DNA from: Acidimicrobiales bacterium
Lineage (GTDB): Bacteria > Actinomycetota > Acidimicrobiia > Acidimicrobiales > MedAcidi-G1
Direction: 5' to 3'
Length of the DNA stretch: 64,000 bases
Assembly: GCA_029245675.1 (NCBI GenBank)
Contig: JAQWOV010000021.1
Span: 1 to 64,000 of the forward strand
Part shown: one piece after another, positions 1 to 9,590 of the stretch
Position numbering within the stretch: the stretch's first letter is position 1
Layout: each line of letters opens with the position of its first letter
Program-made: the position numbers and the translations under genes
The notes under the pieces: model-generated
The model's input: the letters and a program-made list of their open reading frames with translations, nothing else
What the model was told of the DNA's origin: nothing
Database searches by the model: none

Positions 1-15
1 ACAACGGAGAGAATA

Positions 16-1338
16 ATGGCAATTGGACCCGGTCTTCATATCAACGACCCAAGCGATGAGAGTTTGAATCTGGCTATGTCAGATGGGGCTCGACCTCTTT
101 ATGACGCTGTTGTCGACTTTATAGCTACAGAAGTAGAGCCAGTAACTGGTGAATATCATCGACTCGGTGAAATACGTGAAGATCTTTGGGGTTACCATCC
201 TGGACAGTTAGAAATCCTCGAAGAGCTAAAAGGAAAAGCCCGAGAAAAAGGTTTGTGGAATTTTTTCCTTCCAGATGCGGAAACAGGTGAGGGGTTATCC
301 AATCTTGACTACGCCTACATCGCCGCAGAACTTGGGAAAAACCCAATTGCTTCTGAAACTCTCAACTGTTCAGCGCCCGACACAGGGAATATGGAAGTTC
401 TTGAACGCGTAGGCACCCCAGAGCAAAAAGAGAAATGGCTCGTACCACTATTGAATGGTGAAATTCGTTCTGCCTACGCTATGACAGAACCTGATGTGGC
501 TTCATCAGATGCAAAAAATGTGGTTTGTCAAGCAGTGCTTGATGGTGACGAGTGGGTTATTAATGGTACAAAATTTTACATCTCAGGTGCGGGTGATCCA
601 AGGTGCAAAGTCATGATCACAATGGTTCAAACCAATCCTGATGCACCTCCTCATCGCCAGCAATCACAGATCCTTGTACCCATTGATGCCCCCGGGATGA
701 CTATTGATCACCCAATGGAAGTTTTTGGCCACGCAGATGCACCTCACGGTCATATGCATATAACTTTCAAAGATTGCCGAGTACCTGCAGAAAACATCTT
801 GCTTGGTGAAGGTCGAGGATTTGAAATCTCGCAAGTTCGACTAGGTCCGGGTCGTATTCATCACTGCATGCGTTCAATTGGAGCTGCTGAACGAGCGATA
901 GAGCTCATGGTTCGAAGAGGCCTACACCGAGAAGCCTTCGGTAAAACAATTCTTAAATTGGGCAAGAACATGGAAGTGATATCACGGGCTCGCATTGAAA
1001 CTGAAGCAATGCGGCTTATGGTTCTGCGTGCTGCTAAAGCCATGGACACAATGGGTAATGCAGAAGCTCGTGTCTGGATCAGTGCGGTGAAAGCAATGAT
1101 TCCTGAGAAGGTATGTCACATAATTGATGAAGCTATACAGATGCATGGCGCCACTGGAGTTTCGCAGTGGACGCCTTTAGCAAAACTTTACACCGGACAG
1201 CGTACTCTTCGTCTTGCAGATGGGCCAGATGAAGTTCATCACTTCGTGGTCGCCCGGTTTGAATCTGGTCGTTATGGAGATGGACTTGGTCCGGTACCCA
1301 TGTATGAACAAACTGGAAAAATGTTTACTAGGTCATAA
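16..1338 (+). CDS. Acyl-CoA dehydrogenase family protein (ACAD10/11-like)
   Basis: Predicted FAD-dependent acyl-CoA dehydrogenase, cytosolic, oxidising an acyl-CoA to the 2,3-enoyl-CoA with transfer of electrons to ETF. The 440-residue protein has the three usual parts: an N-terminal helical domain, a middle beta domain with the YAMTEPDVASSDA flavin/substrate motif near residue 153, and a C-terminal helical domain ending in the GPDEVH motif (residues 403-408) whose Glu406 sits where ACAD10/11-type enzymes carry the catalytic base. Start is supported by a GGAGAG element 6-7 bases upstream of the ATG. The next gene begins 6 bases after the stop, so the two are probably co-transcribed. Substrate is not predictable from sequence alone; the neighbouring alkyl-sulfatase-like gene suggests an alcohol- or alkyl-chain-derived acyl-CoA (inference). 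Confidence 0.9.
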   Translation: MAIGPGLHINDPSDESLNLAMSDGARPLYDAVVDFIATEVEPVTGEYHRLGEIREDLWGYHPGQLEILEELKGKAREKGLWNFFLPDAETGEGLSNLDYAYIAAELGKNPIASETLNCSAPDTGNMEVLERVGTPEQKEKWLVPLLNGEIRSAYAMTEPDVASSDAKNVVCQAVLDGDEWVINGTKFYISGAGDPRCKVMITMVQTNPDAPPHRQQSQILVPIDAPGMTIDHPMEVFGHADAPHGHMHITFKDCRVPAENILLGEGRGFEISQVRLGPGRIHHCMRSIGAAERAIELMVRRGLHREAFGKTILKLGKNMEVISRARIETEAMRLMVLRAAKAMDTMGNAEARVWISAVKAMIPEKVCHIIDEAIQMHGATGVSQWTPLAKLYTGQRTLRLADGPDEVHHFVVARFESGRYGDGLGPVPMYEQTGKMFTRS

Positions 1339-1344
1339 GACTTT

Positions 1345-3264
1345 ATGACTGATCTTCGCTCTCCAAAGCCTGCTGCGGCTTCGACTAAAAAAGCCATTGA
1401 AGATTTTGCTGCTTCATTGCCATTAGACAACGGAGCAGATGCAGAAAATGTTGCCAGAGGTTTTATTGCTACGCGAACAGACCCAATAATTCCTCGATCT
1501 GAATCATCACCACAACAAAACCCTGTGTGGGATCTTTCACGTTCAGATTTCGTTAATGATCCACTTCCCGAGACAGTAAATCCTTCACTTTGGCGCCAAG
1601 CAGGTTTCAACGCTCAACATGGTTTGTATGAAGTGTGTGAAGGGATTTGGCAGGTCCGTGGTTTTGATATTTCAACAGTTACTTTTATTAAAGGAGACAC
1701 TGGTTGGGTCGTAATTGATCCTTTAACCACTTCCGAGACATCAAGAGCTGCCTACGAACTTGTAACAGAAGAGTTAGGGCACCGTGATGTTGTTGCAGTT
1801 ATTTATACGCACTCTCACCTTGACCACTACGGGGGCATTCTTGGTGTCGTAGATCAAGAGCGAATACAAGCAGGTGAAATTCCTATTGTGGCTCCCGAAG
1901 GATTTATGGCTGAAGCTGTAAGTGAGAACATTATTGCTGGTCCTGCGATGATTAGACGTTCGATCTACCAGATGGGCATGTTCTTACCGTGGGGTTCAAC
2001 AGGCCATGTAGACACTGGGCTTGGAAAAGGAATCCCGGCTGGTTCCTCTGCATTAATACCTCCGACAATTGAAATTACGGAGACAGGACAAAAACTTGTT
2101 TTAGATGGAGTTCCTGTGGAATTTCAACTCACTCCCGAGACTGAAGCGCCGGCAGAGATGCATTTTTATTTTCCAGATCATCGTGCATTATGCATGGCAG
2201 AGAATTGCACTGCGACCATGCACAATGTGTTGACTCTTCGTGGCGCGTTGGTCCGCGATGCGTTGATGTGGAGTCGTTACATTGATGAAGCTCTTGAACG
2301 TTGGGGAGACGTATCAGATGTTGTTTTCGCCAGCCATGGGTGGCCGCATTGGGGGGAAGAAAACGTTAAAAGCTATCTTGTGCGTCAGCGTGACCTCTAC
2401 CGTTGGATCCATGACCAAGCAGTTCGTCTCCTAAATCTTGGAGAGACGCCAGATGAAATTGCTGCACAGATTGAACTACCTCCTGGGCTATGGGAAGACT
2501 GGCTGTGTCACGGATACTACGGGACAGTTAGCCATAACGTTCGGGCCGTTTATCAGCGTTATCTCGGCTGGTATGACGGCCATCCATCAAGCCTTGAACC
2601 ACATGAACCGGTTGAATCTGCAAAGCGCTATGTGGAATTCATGGGAGGTATGGATAATTTCCTCGCTCAAGCCCGAAAGTCGTATGAAGAAGGAGACCAT
2701 CGTTGGGTGGCTCAAGTCTTAAGGCATGCAGTGTTCGCTGATCCCACTTGCGAAGAAGCCCGATTGCTTCAAGCTGATGCATTTGAACAACTAGCTTGGC
2801 GAGCAGAATCTGGAGTTTGGAGAGATGTCTATCTGATGGGGGCTCAAGAACTTCGTCAAGGGACTCTTAACGCTGAAGTGTTTCGCCGCCCTAACCCTGA
2901 CGTTGCGTCTGGTCTTTCAACACAACAGGTATTTGATTATCTAGCGATCAAGATCGATGGAGAAAAGGCTGCCAAACTGGGGCATGTTTTTTTGAATTGG
3001 ATTCTGCCCGACATTGAAGAAACGATTCGGGTTGAACTTTCTAATGGGACTCTTCATGCTTCACCTGGGCTAATTCATGATGAACCGAATGCTGTTGTGA
3101 CGTGCTCGCGAAAGCAATTAAATCATATGGTGTCTAGTGGTGACAGCATTTCTGATCTTGTTGAGTTAAATGAAGCCAGCATTGAGGGTGACGCAGATCT
3201 TGTTTTTGATATTTGGGAAACCTTTACGGACTTTCCTTTACTGTTCAACATTATTGAACCCTAA
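1345..3264 (+). CDS. Alkyl-sulfatase (SdsA1-like metallo-beta-lactamase fold)
   Basis: Predicted zinc-dependent alkyl sulfatase of the SdsA1 family, which releases sulfate from alkyl sulfate esters. The metallo-beta-lactamase domain carries an intact zinc motif H156-S-H158-L-D160-H161, the AEN ligand motif (Glu286) and the SHGWPHW segment (His331). It is followed by an alkyl-sulfatase dimerisation domain (about 395-520) and a C-terminal SCP2-like domain (about 530-639); 639 residues is normal for the family. No signal peptide is visible, so it should act in the cytosol, unlike secreted SdsA1. Only 6 bases separate it from the upstream acyl-CoA dehydrogenase, consistent with hydrolysis of an alkyl sulfate followed by chain oxidation. 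Contrast with the paralogue at 31045-32781, which has lost these ligands. Confidence 0.9.
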   Translation: MTDLRSPKPAAASTKKAIEDFAASLPLDNGADAENVARGFIATRTDPIIPRSESSPQQNPVWDLSRSDFVNDPLPETVNPSLWRQAGFNAQHGLYEVCEGIWQVRGFDISTVTFIKGDTGWVVIDPLTTSETSRAAYELVTEELGHRDVVAVIYTHSHLDHYGGILGVVDQERIQAGEIPIVAPEGFMAEAVSENIIAGPAMIRRSIYQMGMFLPWGSTGHVDTGLGKGIPAGSSALIPPTIEITETGQKLVLDGVPVEFQLTPETEAPAEMHFYFPDHRALCMAENCTATMHNVLTLRGALVRDALMWSRYIDEALERWGDVSDVVFASHGWPHWGEENVKSYLVRQRDLYRWIHDQAVRLLNLGETPDEIAAQIELPPGLWEDWLCHGYYGTVSHNVRAVYQRYLGWYDGHPSSLEPHEPVESAKRYVEFMGGMDNFLAQARKSYEEGDHRWVAQVLRHAVFADPTCEEARLLQADAFEQLAWRAESGVWRDVYLMGAQELRQGTLNAEVFRRPNPDVASGLSTQQVFDYLAIKIDGEKAAKLGHVFLNWILPDIEETIRVELSNGTLHASPGLIHDEPNAVVTCSRKQLNHMVSSGDSISDLVELNEASIEGDADLVFDIWETFTDFPLLFNIIEP

Positions 3265-3283
3265 ATAGACGGACTTCTATCGT

Positions 3284-4465
3284 TTAACTGTCTTCTAATT
3301 CTCGTCTTATTTCTTCACCGTGTTGGTTATTTGTTGGTGGGGTTCGGCGGACCGTTGGTGGGGTTGTTTCCATATTCAGTGGAGAACGAACTGAACGGAA
3401 AGCATTTTCATCATCGCCGAAGGTAACCACCGGATCAAGACCGAGAGTTTCTGCTGTCACAAAGGCTGCTCGGACGTCATTGACCATTCCGACGGGAATC
3501 CCCGCTTTTTGTAGTCGCTCGACCCACGCTGCGGCAGTGTCTTTAGATAATTCTTTATTGATTTCCGTAGCGAGGGCATCAATGTTTACCAGCCGATCCT
3601 CATTGGTTTTAAATCGTGGATCCTTCATCCAGTCGGTTCGCCCCATTTCTTCGCATAGACGTTCCCAGAGCACCGGGCTCGCTGCGGCGATAATTACTGG
3701 TCCATCAGATGCTTGATATGGCTCATAAGGTGCTATTGAAGGGTGTCTGTTTCCATGTCGTCCGGGATCTATATCTGCTGTGGCATGGGCTGCTCCCACG
3801 TTTAGTAAACCTGCTAGCGCTGATTGCATGAGGGATACTTCTACATGTTGGCCTAAACCGGTTTGGTGACGTTCTTGGACTGCCGCCAAGATTCCTATCG
3901 CTGCGTAAAGTCCTGTTAATTTGTCGACCATTGCTGAACCTATTTTTGAGGGTTCGCCATCTACTTCTCCTGTGATATGCATAATGCCGCTCATTGCTTG
4001 GACTACAAAGTCGTATCCAGCTAACTCTGCTCCTGGTCCGGTGCTGCCAAATCCGGTTATTGCACAGGTGATGATCCCAGGATTGTCTTTAGCCAGGCTG
4101 TCTCTGTTCAATCCGAAGCGTTCCATTGTTCCTGTTCGGAAATTGTCAACCACTATGTCGGCGCTTTGACAGATTTGGTGGGCCAGTTCTCGATCTTCTT
4201 CACTGCGTAAATCAAGTGAGATTGATCTTTTGTTTCTGTTAAATCCAAGGTAATAGGTGCTTGTAGTGTTTTCTCCGTCTGACCACCATGGTGGGCCCCA
4301 TGTTCGTGTGTCGTCGCCTACTCCGGGTTGTTCGATTTTTATTATGTCTGCGCCTAGATCTCCTAGGACCATAGTTGCTAAGGGTCCGGCTAATACTCGT
4401 GAAAAGTCGGCGATGCGTAAGTTCCTTAAGGCTCCCTGGGGTTGTTGGTTATCTGTTTCTGTCAT
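3284..4465 (-). CDS. CaiB/BaiF family acyl-CoA:CoA transferase
   Basis: Class III CoA-transferase that moves CoA between carboxylic acids through an aspartyl-CoA intermediate. The N-terminal domain opens with the family pattern LRIADFSRVLAGPLATMVLG and the predicted nucleophile is Asp152 in the AGYDFVVQAMSG motif, matching Asp169 of formyl-CoA transferase. At 393 residues it is full length. It lies 45 bases downstream of putA on the same strand and may be the last gene of that transcript; it converges on the alkyl-sulfatase gene with only 19 bases between them and no obvious terminator hairpin. Donor and acceptor acids cannot be assigned from sequence. Confidence 0.9.
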   Translation of the reverse strand: MTETDNQQPQGALRNLRIADFSRVLAGPLATMVLGDLGADIIKIEQPGVGDDTRTWGPPWWSDGENTTSTYYLGFNRNKRSISLDLRSEEDRELAHQICQSADIVVDNFRTGTMERFGLNRDSLAKDNPGIITCAITGFGSTGPGAELAGYDFVVQAMSGIMHITGEVDGEPSKIGSAMVDKLTGLYAAIGILAAVQERHQTGLGQHVEVSLMQSALAGLLNVGAAHATADIDPGRHGNRHPSIAPYEPYQASDGPVIIAAASPVLWERLCEEMGRTDWMKDPRFKTNEDRLVNIDALATEINKELSKDTAAAWVERLQKAGIPVGMVNDVRAAFVTAETLGLDPVVTFGDDENAFRSVRSPLNMETTPPTVRRTPPTNNQHGEEIRRELEDS

Positions 4466-4510
4466 GAGGTCTCATTTTGTTCTAATAACAGTTTAAACCG
4501 GCGATGTTTA

Positions 4511-7500
4511 TTAGTTAGTTGCGGCATTGACGAGATTTCCGAATCGATGCAGCGTCCAACTAATCGCTTGTTCACGGACGTACCAACGGAGTTCGAGACG
4601 TCCGCTGGAGGTGACCGGTTCATCTACAAGATGAACTTCTGCTTGAATTGCCGCTGCGCGTACGTCTTCGGTAGTTGAGCCAAGTAGTCGGATGCGTCCG
4701 AAATGATATGAGGCAAGCGATGCAGCGAAATCACTGTTGTTAATTTCTTCTTCTCTGCTGACTTCGCAAACTACTTCGCAGTGTCTGATAGCGCTTAGCA
4801 CTCTCTCTACTTCTTTTTCTTTAGCGTCGGAACTAATTCTGACTATGAGATTTGGTTGTGGTTTATAACGCAGAATATTGGCTTCACAAAAAAGCCCGGA
4901 GGGGTCTTGATCAATGTTGTAGTGATTACCCCACCAGTAATCATCATCTTTTTGAGCGGCATCAAGGTCTACCGGATCAGTTGGAGACCAGTTGCCGAGT
5001 TGAAGAAGGTAATCGGGCCCTCCCGCTTTAGCGCCGCTTCCCACCGTGGAACGTTTCCATCCTCCGAATGGTTGTCGGTTAACGATCGCTCCTGTGATGT
5101 GTCGATTAATGTAGGCGTTGCCAACTTGGACTTTGTCTAGCCAGGTTTCAATTTCTGTGGGGTCGAGAGAATGGATTCCGCCGGTCAGTCCGTAGTCAAC
5201 GGCGTTTTGCCATTCAAGGGCTTGATCAAGGTTTGATGCTGCCATTAGACCGAGCACTGGTCCGAAGTATTCCGTGTGATGAAATGGCGAGTTGGGTTGG
5301 ACTCCTGCTTTTATTCCGGGTGTCCATAGTTTTCCGACTGAGTCGATTTGATGGGGTTCTAGGAGCCAATATTCGCCTTCTTCAAGGGTGGTCAGTGCGT
5401 GGAGCAACTTTCCTGAGGCAGGGGCAATGAGTGGGCCGAATGTTGTTTCTGGTTCATAGGAGTGGCCGACAATAAGTGATTTCGCCGCGTCAACTATTTG
5501 GCGAAGAAATCGTTCATCAGTTGCCACAGAGTCAACAAGAATCCCCAGACTTGCAGCGGAACATTTCTGTCCTTGATGTCCAAACGCGGAACGGACGAGG
5601 TCAGCAGCCGCAAGGTCTAAATCTGCTTGTGGTGTCACGACGAGTGCATTTTTCCCGCTTGTTTCTGCTGAAAGAAACATGTCGGGTTTCCATGATCGAA
5701 ATAAATCTGCGGTTTCTACAGATCCGGTAAGAATCACCCCATCGACTGAAGTGACGAGATGTTTTCCAACATCGTCATCGTGAGTTCTTACAAATTGGAG
5801 CAGATTTTTTGGAATGCCTGCTGCCCAACAAGCTTCAGCAATAATCTCTGCGCATCTTGGTGTTTCCGTCGCAGGTTTGAAAATAACTCCATTTCCGGCT
5901 GCTAAGGAAGCAAGCACACCACCGGTGGGTATTGCCGTAGGGAAGTTCCAAGGTGGCACTACCGCCAGAACTCCAAGCGGAGTAAATTCTGCATAATTTA
6001 CTTGACTGAGTTCTGCTGATCTTTCGGCATACCACCTTGCAAAATCTGCAGCTTCGTTAATTTCCGCATCTATTTCTGTCCATGTTTTTCCTGCCTCATG
6101 AGCCATTGTGACAAAGAGATCGTCTTTTCTTTTTAGAATCTCTTCTGCCACTTGGCGAAGAATGTTTTGCCGTTCTCCAACTGAAATTTGTATCCATTTA
6201 TTTTGTGCGTCTTTTGCTTCAGTTATAAATCTTTGAATGTCTTCAACGGAAGTAGTGATCTGCGTTTTGATTTTTTGAGGTACTCGGCCATGAATACTTT
6301 TTATCCATTCCTGTGTTGTGTCTAAAGACGGGTCGGTGTCGGGGTGGTTAAAGAAGTCTGTCGCTTTATTCAGATTTTTGATTTCATGACGACGCGGCGT
6401 TGAACTAACTTCCCAACGAGTAGCAACTGCATGACGAAATTGTTTGACTTGATTCAAAAATTCTTGGCTATCTGGTTTGAGAGTGAAGAGATGACGAAGA
6501 AAGTTATCTTCGGAAGCATTCTCTTCAAGACGGCGGAATAGATAACTTATTGCTACGTCAAAATCGGCCCTACCCACTATCGGGGTGTAAAGCAATAACC
6601 CGAGTGTGTCATCATAAACTTGGCGGGCTTGCGCGGGAGCCATTCCCTGAAGCATTTCAAATTCGACCCTGTCTGAGACGTTCCGTTCTTGTGTTAACAA
6701 ATGCGTCCATGCCACATCAAAAAGATTGTGGCTTGCTAAACCAATACGTACACCTTCCATGTGTTCAGGGCGAAGAACCCAGTCAAGGCAACGTTTGTAG
6801 TTTGCATCTACCTCTGCCTTTGTTTCATATGGGGCTTGATTCCACTCATGGAGTGCGGCATCAACTTTTTCCATAGCTAAATTCGCGCCTTTAACTAAAC
6901 GAATTTTTATCTCGCCGCCACCTACTCTTTTTCTTTCATTTGCCCACGGTGTTAACCGTTGAAGCGCCGAAAACGTATCTGGAAGATAGGCCTGTAAAAC
7001 AATCCCTGCATCTAAAGAACGCAACTGTGGCTCATCAAGAAGTTTCATAAAAGCACGCATAGTAAGTTCTAGGTCTCGGTATTCTTCCATGTCTAAATTG
7101 ACGAAAGTCGGAGGAGTGGTAGATGCAGCGTGAGAAAAAAGGGTTCGAAGTCTTTCTTCTATTCTCTGAAGTGTGTGATCAAACGCCCATAAGTTAATTT
7201 GACTTGTAATAGAAGAAACTTTCACTGACACATAATCAACTTCTGAATCGCTGATTAAAGCCAGAGTTTGTTTAAATCTTTTCTCTGCTTCTACTTCGCC
7301 GAGAACTGCTTCTCCGAGAAGATTGACGTTGCAGGCATATCCCTGCGCTTTGCGGTTATTTAGGTGTTTATGCATTGGCTCATTTTCGGCATCTACGACG
7401 AGATGTCCGATAAGTGAACGCATGCGAAAACGAGCAAGCGGCATTACGAAACTTGGTAGAAAAGGAGCGATGCGGGCTCCTACTTGGAGCATAGTTTTAT

Positions 7501-7765
7501 CAAACAAATTCAAAAAAGACGGCAACTTTCGTTCTCGAGCAAGACGAGAAAGCTGATTGGCGGCTGCTTTGTTATCGCGGTGACGCGCAACACGATCAAC
7601 AAAATCCATTGTAAATGCAACACCTTCAGGATCGGAAATAAGAGCAGATAGTCGCTTAGATTGCCGACGTTCGTTTCTGGTTTCAGTTCGCTGTGTGTTA
7701 TCTAACCATCGAGAGACAAGAGCAACTGTGTCTTCAATTTTTAAAGTCGCGTCAATTTCGGCCAT
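4511..7765 (-). CDS. putA: Bifunctional proline dehydrogenase / delta-1-pyrroline-5-carboxylate dehydrogenase
   Basis: Oxidises proline to glutamate in two steps, feeding electrons from FAD to the quinone pool and from the second step to NAD+. The N-terminal half is a PRODH beta/alpha barrel (roughly 60-430, with the typical LLGEAVLGEVEAEKR segment), followed by an aldehyde dehydrogenase domain with Glu701 in AETSGKN and nucleophile Cys735 in GQKCSAAS. The 1084-residue length fits a PutA without the DNA-binding ribbon-helix-helix domain, so it is an enzyme only and not its own repressor. A roughly 100-residue C-terminal extension follows the ALDH core. It follows the GNAT and C45 genes with a 17-base gap. 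Proline is a common marine osmolyte, in line with the other catabolic genes here. Confidence 0.95.
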   Translation of the reverse strand: MAEIDATLKIEDTVALVSRWLDNTQRTETRNERRQSKRLSALISDPEGVAFTMDFVDRVARHRDNKAAANQLSRLARERKLPSFLNLFDKTMLQVGARIAPFLPSFVMPLARFRMRSLIGHLVVDAENEPMHKHLNNRKAQGYACNVNLLGEAVLGEVEAEKRFKQTLALISDSEVDYVSVKVSSITSQINLWAFDHTLQRIEERLRTLFSHAASTTPPTFVNLDMEEYRDLELTMRAFMKLLDEPQLRSLDAGIVLQAYLPDTFSALQRLTPWANERKRVGGGEIKIRLVKGANLAMEKVDAALHEWNQAPYETKAEVDANYKRCLDWVLRPEHMEGVRIGLASHNLFDVAWTHLLTQERNVSDRVEFEMLQGMAPAQARQVYDDTLGLLLYTPIVGRADFDVAISYLFRRLEENASEDNFLRHLFTLKPDSQEFLNQVKQFRHAVATRWEVSSTPRRHEIKNLNKATDFFNHPDTDPSLDTTQEWIKSIHGRVPQKIKTQITTSVEDIQRFITEAKDAQNKWIQISVGERQNILRQVAEEILKRKDDLFVTMAHEAGKTWTEIDAEINEAADFARWYAERSAELSQVNYAEFTPLGVLAVVPPWNFPTAIPTGGVLASLAAGNGVIFKPATETPRCAEIIAEACWAAGIPKNLLQFVRTHDDDVGKHLVTSVDGVILTGSVETADLFRSWKPDMFLSAETSGKNALVVTPQADLDLAAADLVRSAFGHQGQKCSAASLGILVDSVATDERFLRQIVDAAKSLIVGHSYEPETTFGPLIAPASGKLLHALTTLEEGEYWLLEPHQIDSVGKLWTPGIKAGVQPNSPFHHTEYFGPVLGLMAASNLDQALEWQNAVDYGLTGGIHSLDPTEIETWLDKVQVGNAYINRHITGAIVNRQPFGGWKRSTVGSGAKAGGPDYLLQLGNWSPTDPVDLDAAQKDDDYWWGNHYNIDQDPSGLFCEANILRYKPQPNLIVRISSDAKEKEVERVLSAIRHCEVVCEVSREEEINNSDFAASLASYHFGRIRLLGSTTEDVRAAAIQAEVHLVDEPVTSSGRLELRWYVREQAISWTLHRFGNLVNAATN

Positions 7766-7782
7766 GGGTTAAGAGCTTTCTT

Positions 7783-8409
7783 TTAAGCTTGATAATCAGG
7801 GTTTTTCCAAACTATGAGTACAGCATTATTTCCAACTGATGGGTCATCCAAATAATCGGGTATCGCTCCTCGTGCTTCGAATTCATTTTGTAATTGGAAA
7901 CTCAAAGTTGGGTCATAGAGTTCGCCGGCTATGACTTTTTCTATGTATTCGTCGGCAGACATATCATGGAGGTACTTGGAGTATCCGGGTATAACTCCAC
8001 CGGCAACAATTCCGCGTTTATCTAATTTCTTTACTGTTTCTTTTCGTAGTTCGTAAAGCTGGTGCCCTATACCTTTTTTTCGGTATTCGGGATTAACTGC
8101 GATTGTCACTCCGTAATACCACTCTCCATCTGGAGAATGATCTCCGCCGCCTTCCGCTCCTGTTAAATCATCAAGGGAGTGGTTAGGGTCGTCAAAATCA
8201 AAATCAAGTAGAAGCCCGACTCCGAATCCAACTGGGGTGTCTCCGTCAAGAGCTACGAACCCTCCTTCTGGGAAAACTTCACAGTAACCGACGATGTCTT
8301 TATAACTGAGCAGGTCGTCAGTGCCGATACTGGAAAAAACTGAGTGTTCTATGGCAGTAAGTTGTTCTGCCCATTCCACTCTTATCGGAGCATAAGTAAT
8401 TTCATTCAT
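7783..8409 (-). CDS. GNAT family N-acetyltransferase
   Basis: A 208-residue protein with the acetyl-CoA-binding core of GNAT enzymes: the beta4 strand YGVTIAVNPEYRKKGIGHQL contains the R/Q-x-x-G-x-G pyrophosphate loop as RKKGIG. The acceptor is unknown. Its start overlaps the end of the C45 acyltransferase gene by 8 bases, so the two are translationally coupled and probably work on related substrates; putA follows after 17 bases. Whether it protects or modifies an amine released by the C45 enzyme is a guess from gene order only. Confidence 0.85.
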   Translation of the reverse strand: MNEITYAPIRVEWAEQLTAIEHSVFSSIGTDDLLSYKDIVGYCEVFPEGGFVALDGDTPVGFGVGLLLDFDFDDPNHSLDDLTGAEGGGDHSPDGEWYYGVTIAVNPEYRKKGIGHQLYELRKETVKKLDKRGIVAGGVIPGYSKYLHDMSADEYIEKVIAGELYDPTLSFQLQNEFEARGAIPDYLDDPSVGNNAVLIVWKNPDYQA

Positions 8410-9493
8410 TGAACGGTATGTGCACGTATTCGTTAGCGCTGGGCACTCCCCAGACAGCCCAAAAGTCTAAAGTCTGTGGTCGCATGATTGCCGCTCCACT
8501 TGATTCAATGTGGTAAGGGTCTACAGAGGTTCTACAAATAGCTTCGGGGTCGCGAGTTACTGACATCAAATCTTCAACGGTTACTTGCTCTTGGTTTAAA
8601 AGTTCCGTGGCTCGGGACAAACGGTTTTCTGAGTTTGCTTTAATCGTTGGATCTCTCAATGCCTCTACCGTTTTTGCTTGGTCCCAGAGAACATGATTCG
8701 TGTGTACAAGTGGGGTTTCTTCCAAGGTTGTGTGCGGTCGGGCTGTAGGCATGGCTTCAATCATGTATCCAGTGCCGGATGAGTCGAAAATCAAAAAGCT
8801 ATGTGAACCGGCGAGATCGGCTGACAAAACTTCGTTTAGTGCTTCGTTTGCGTTCGACGTAGCCAATGCTGCTCGTACTACTGACGGCCACATAACTCCT
8901 GGGCATCCATCAGTTCCGACAAGATTATTTATACCGACACATACTCCCTGGTTGTTCATTCCGATTTGTCCGACACACCCCACGGTAGAAAATATGAGTG
9001 CGTCTGGAGCGTTCTCGGGTTGGATTCGCATGAGAACTACGTGATCAGTCGCAGTGTCGTGCATATCCCATGTTTGGCCATAGAGCCCCTGACCGTTTGC
9101 TTGTGAATCTGGAATGATGAATGCTGTGCAGTCGTCTTCTATGACGTCTGTGGGGTATGGGCCGCCAAAAACGTTGCGGACAGTGTCGACAAAATCGGTA
9201 AACCCTCCTACTACGACTGCTTCGGCTGGCGTTATGCCTGCGCCTTCTGCCATTGCACACATTTCTGCGTAAAGTTCTGGTGAATGTTTTTCATGGGCGG
9301 GAAGACAAGATTCAGCGATTTCTATTACTTGTGACTCAGTTATTTCTTGCCCCGCCCAGACTTGTCCGCTGGCAAGCCGGATGCGTTCGTTTGCGTAGAT
9401 TTTTATTTCATCCGCATAGGTTGTTCCATGTTTATATCCCATTTCTTCTGGTGTGCCTTTGAGGTCAAGAATGCGGATCGGTGGACGCTTCAT
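8402..9493 (-). CDS. C45 family autoproteolytic acyltransferase/hydrolase
   Basis: Ntn-hydrolase of the C45 family (acyl-CoA:6-aminopenicillanate acyltransferase type). These enzymes self-cleave before a cysteine that becomes the N-terminal nucleophile and hydrolyse or transfer acyl groups on small amides. The likely processing site is D121/Cys122 in EDDCTAFII; downstream are the GQTWDMH and GMNNQGVCVGINNL segments typical of the family. Length (363) is normal and no signal peptide is visible. It is the first gene of a minus-strand run (C45, GNAT, putA, CaiB) and is divergent from psuG across 97 bases. The natural substrate of bacterial members is mostly unknown; an N-acyl amino acid is plausible given the adjacent proline pathway, but unproven. 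Confidence 0.85.
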   Translation of the reverse strand: MKRPPIRILDLKGTPEEMGYKHGTTYADEIKIYANERIRLASGQVWAGQEITESQVIEIAESCLPAHEKHSPELYAEMCAMAEGAGITPAEAVVVGGFTDFVDTVRNVFGGPYPTDVIEDDCTAFIIPDSQANGQGLYGQTWDMHDTATDHVVLMRIQPENAPDALIFSTVGCVGQIGMNNQGVCVGINNLVGTDGCPGVMWPSVVRAALATSNANEALNEVLSADLAGSHSFLIFDSSGTGYMIEAMPTARPHTTLEETPLVHTNHVLWDQAKTVEALRDPTIKANSENRLSRATELLNQEQVTVEDLMSVTRDPEAICRTSVDPYHIESSGAAIMRPQTLDFWAVWGVPSANEYVHIPFNE

Positions 9494-9590
9494 AATGTGC
9501 AGTCTCGCGTTGTTTTCGACTTAGGGCAAACACCTGAAATGATTGTGTTCTGAGTATGGGTATTGCTAAAGATGTGGGCAGACTGTTTAA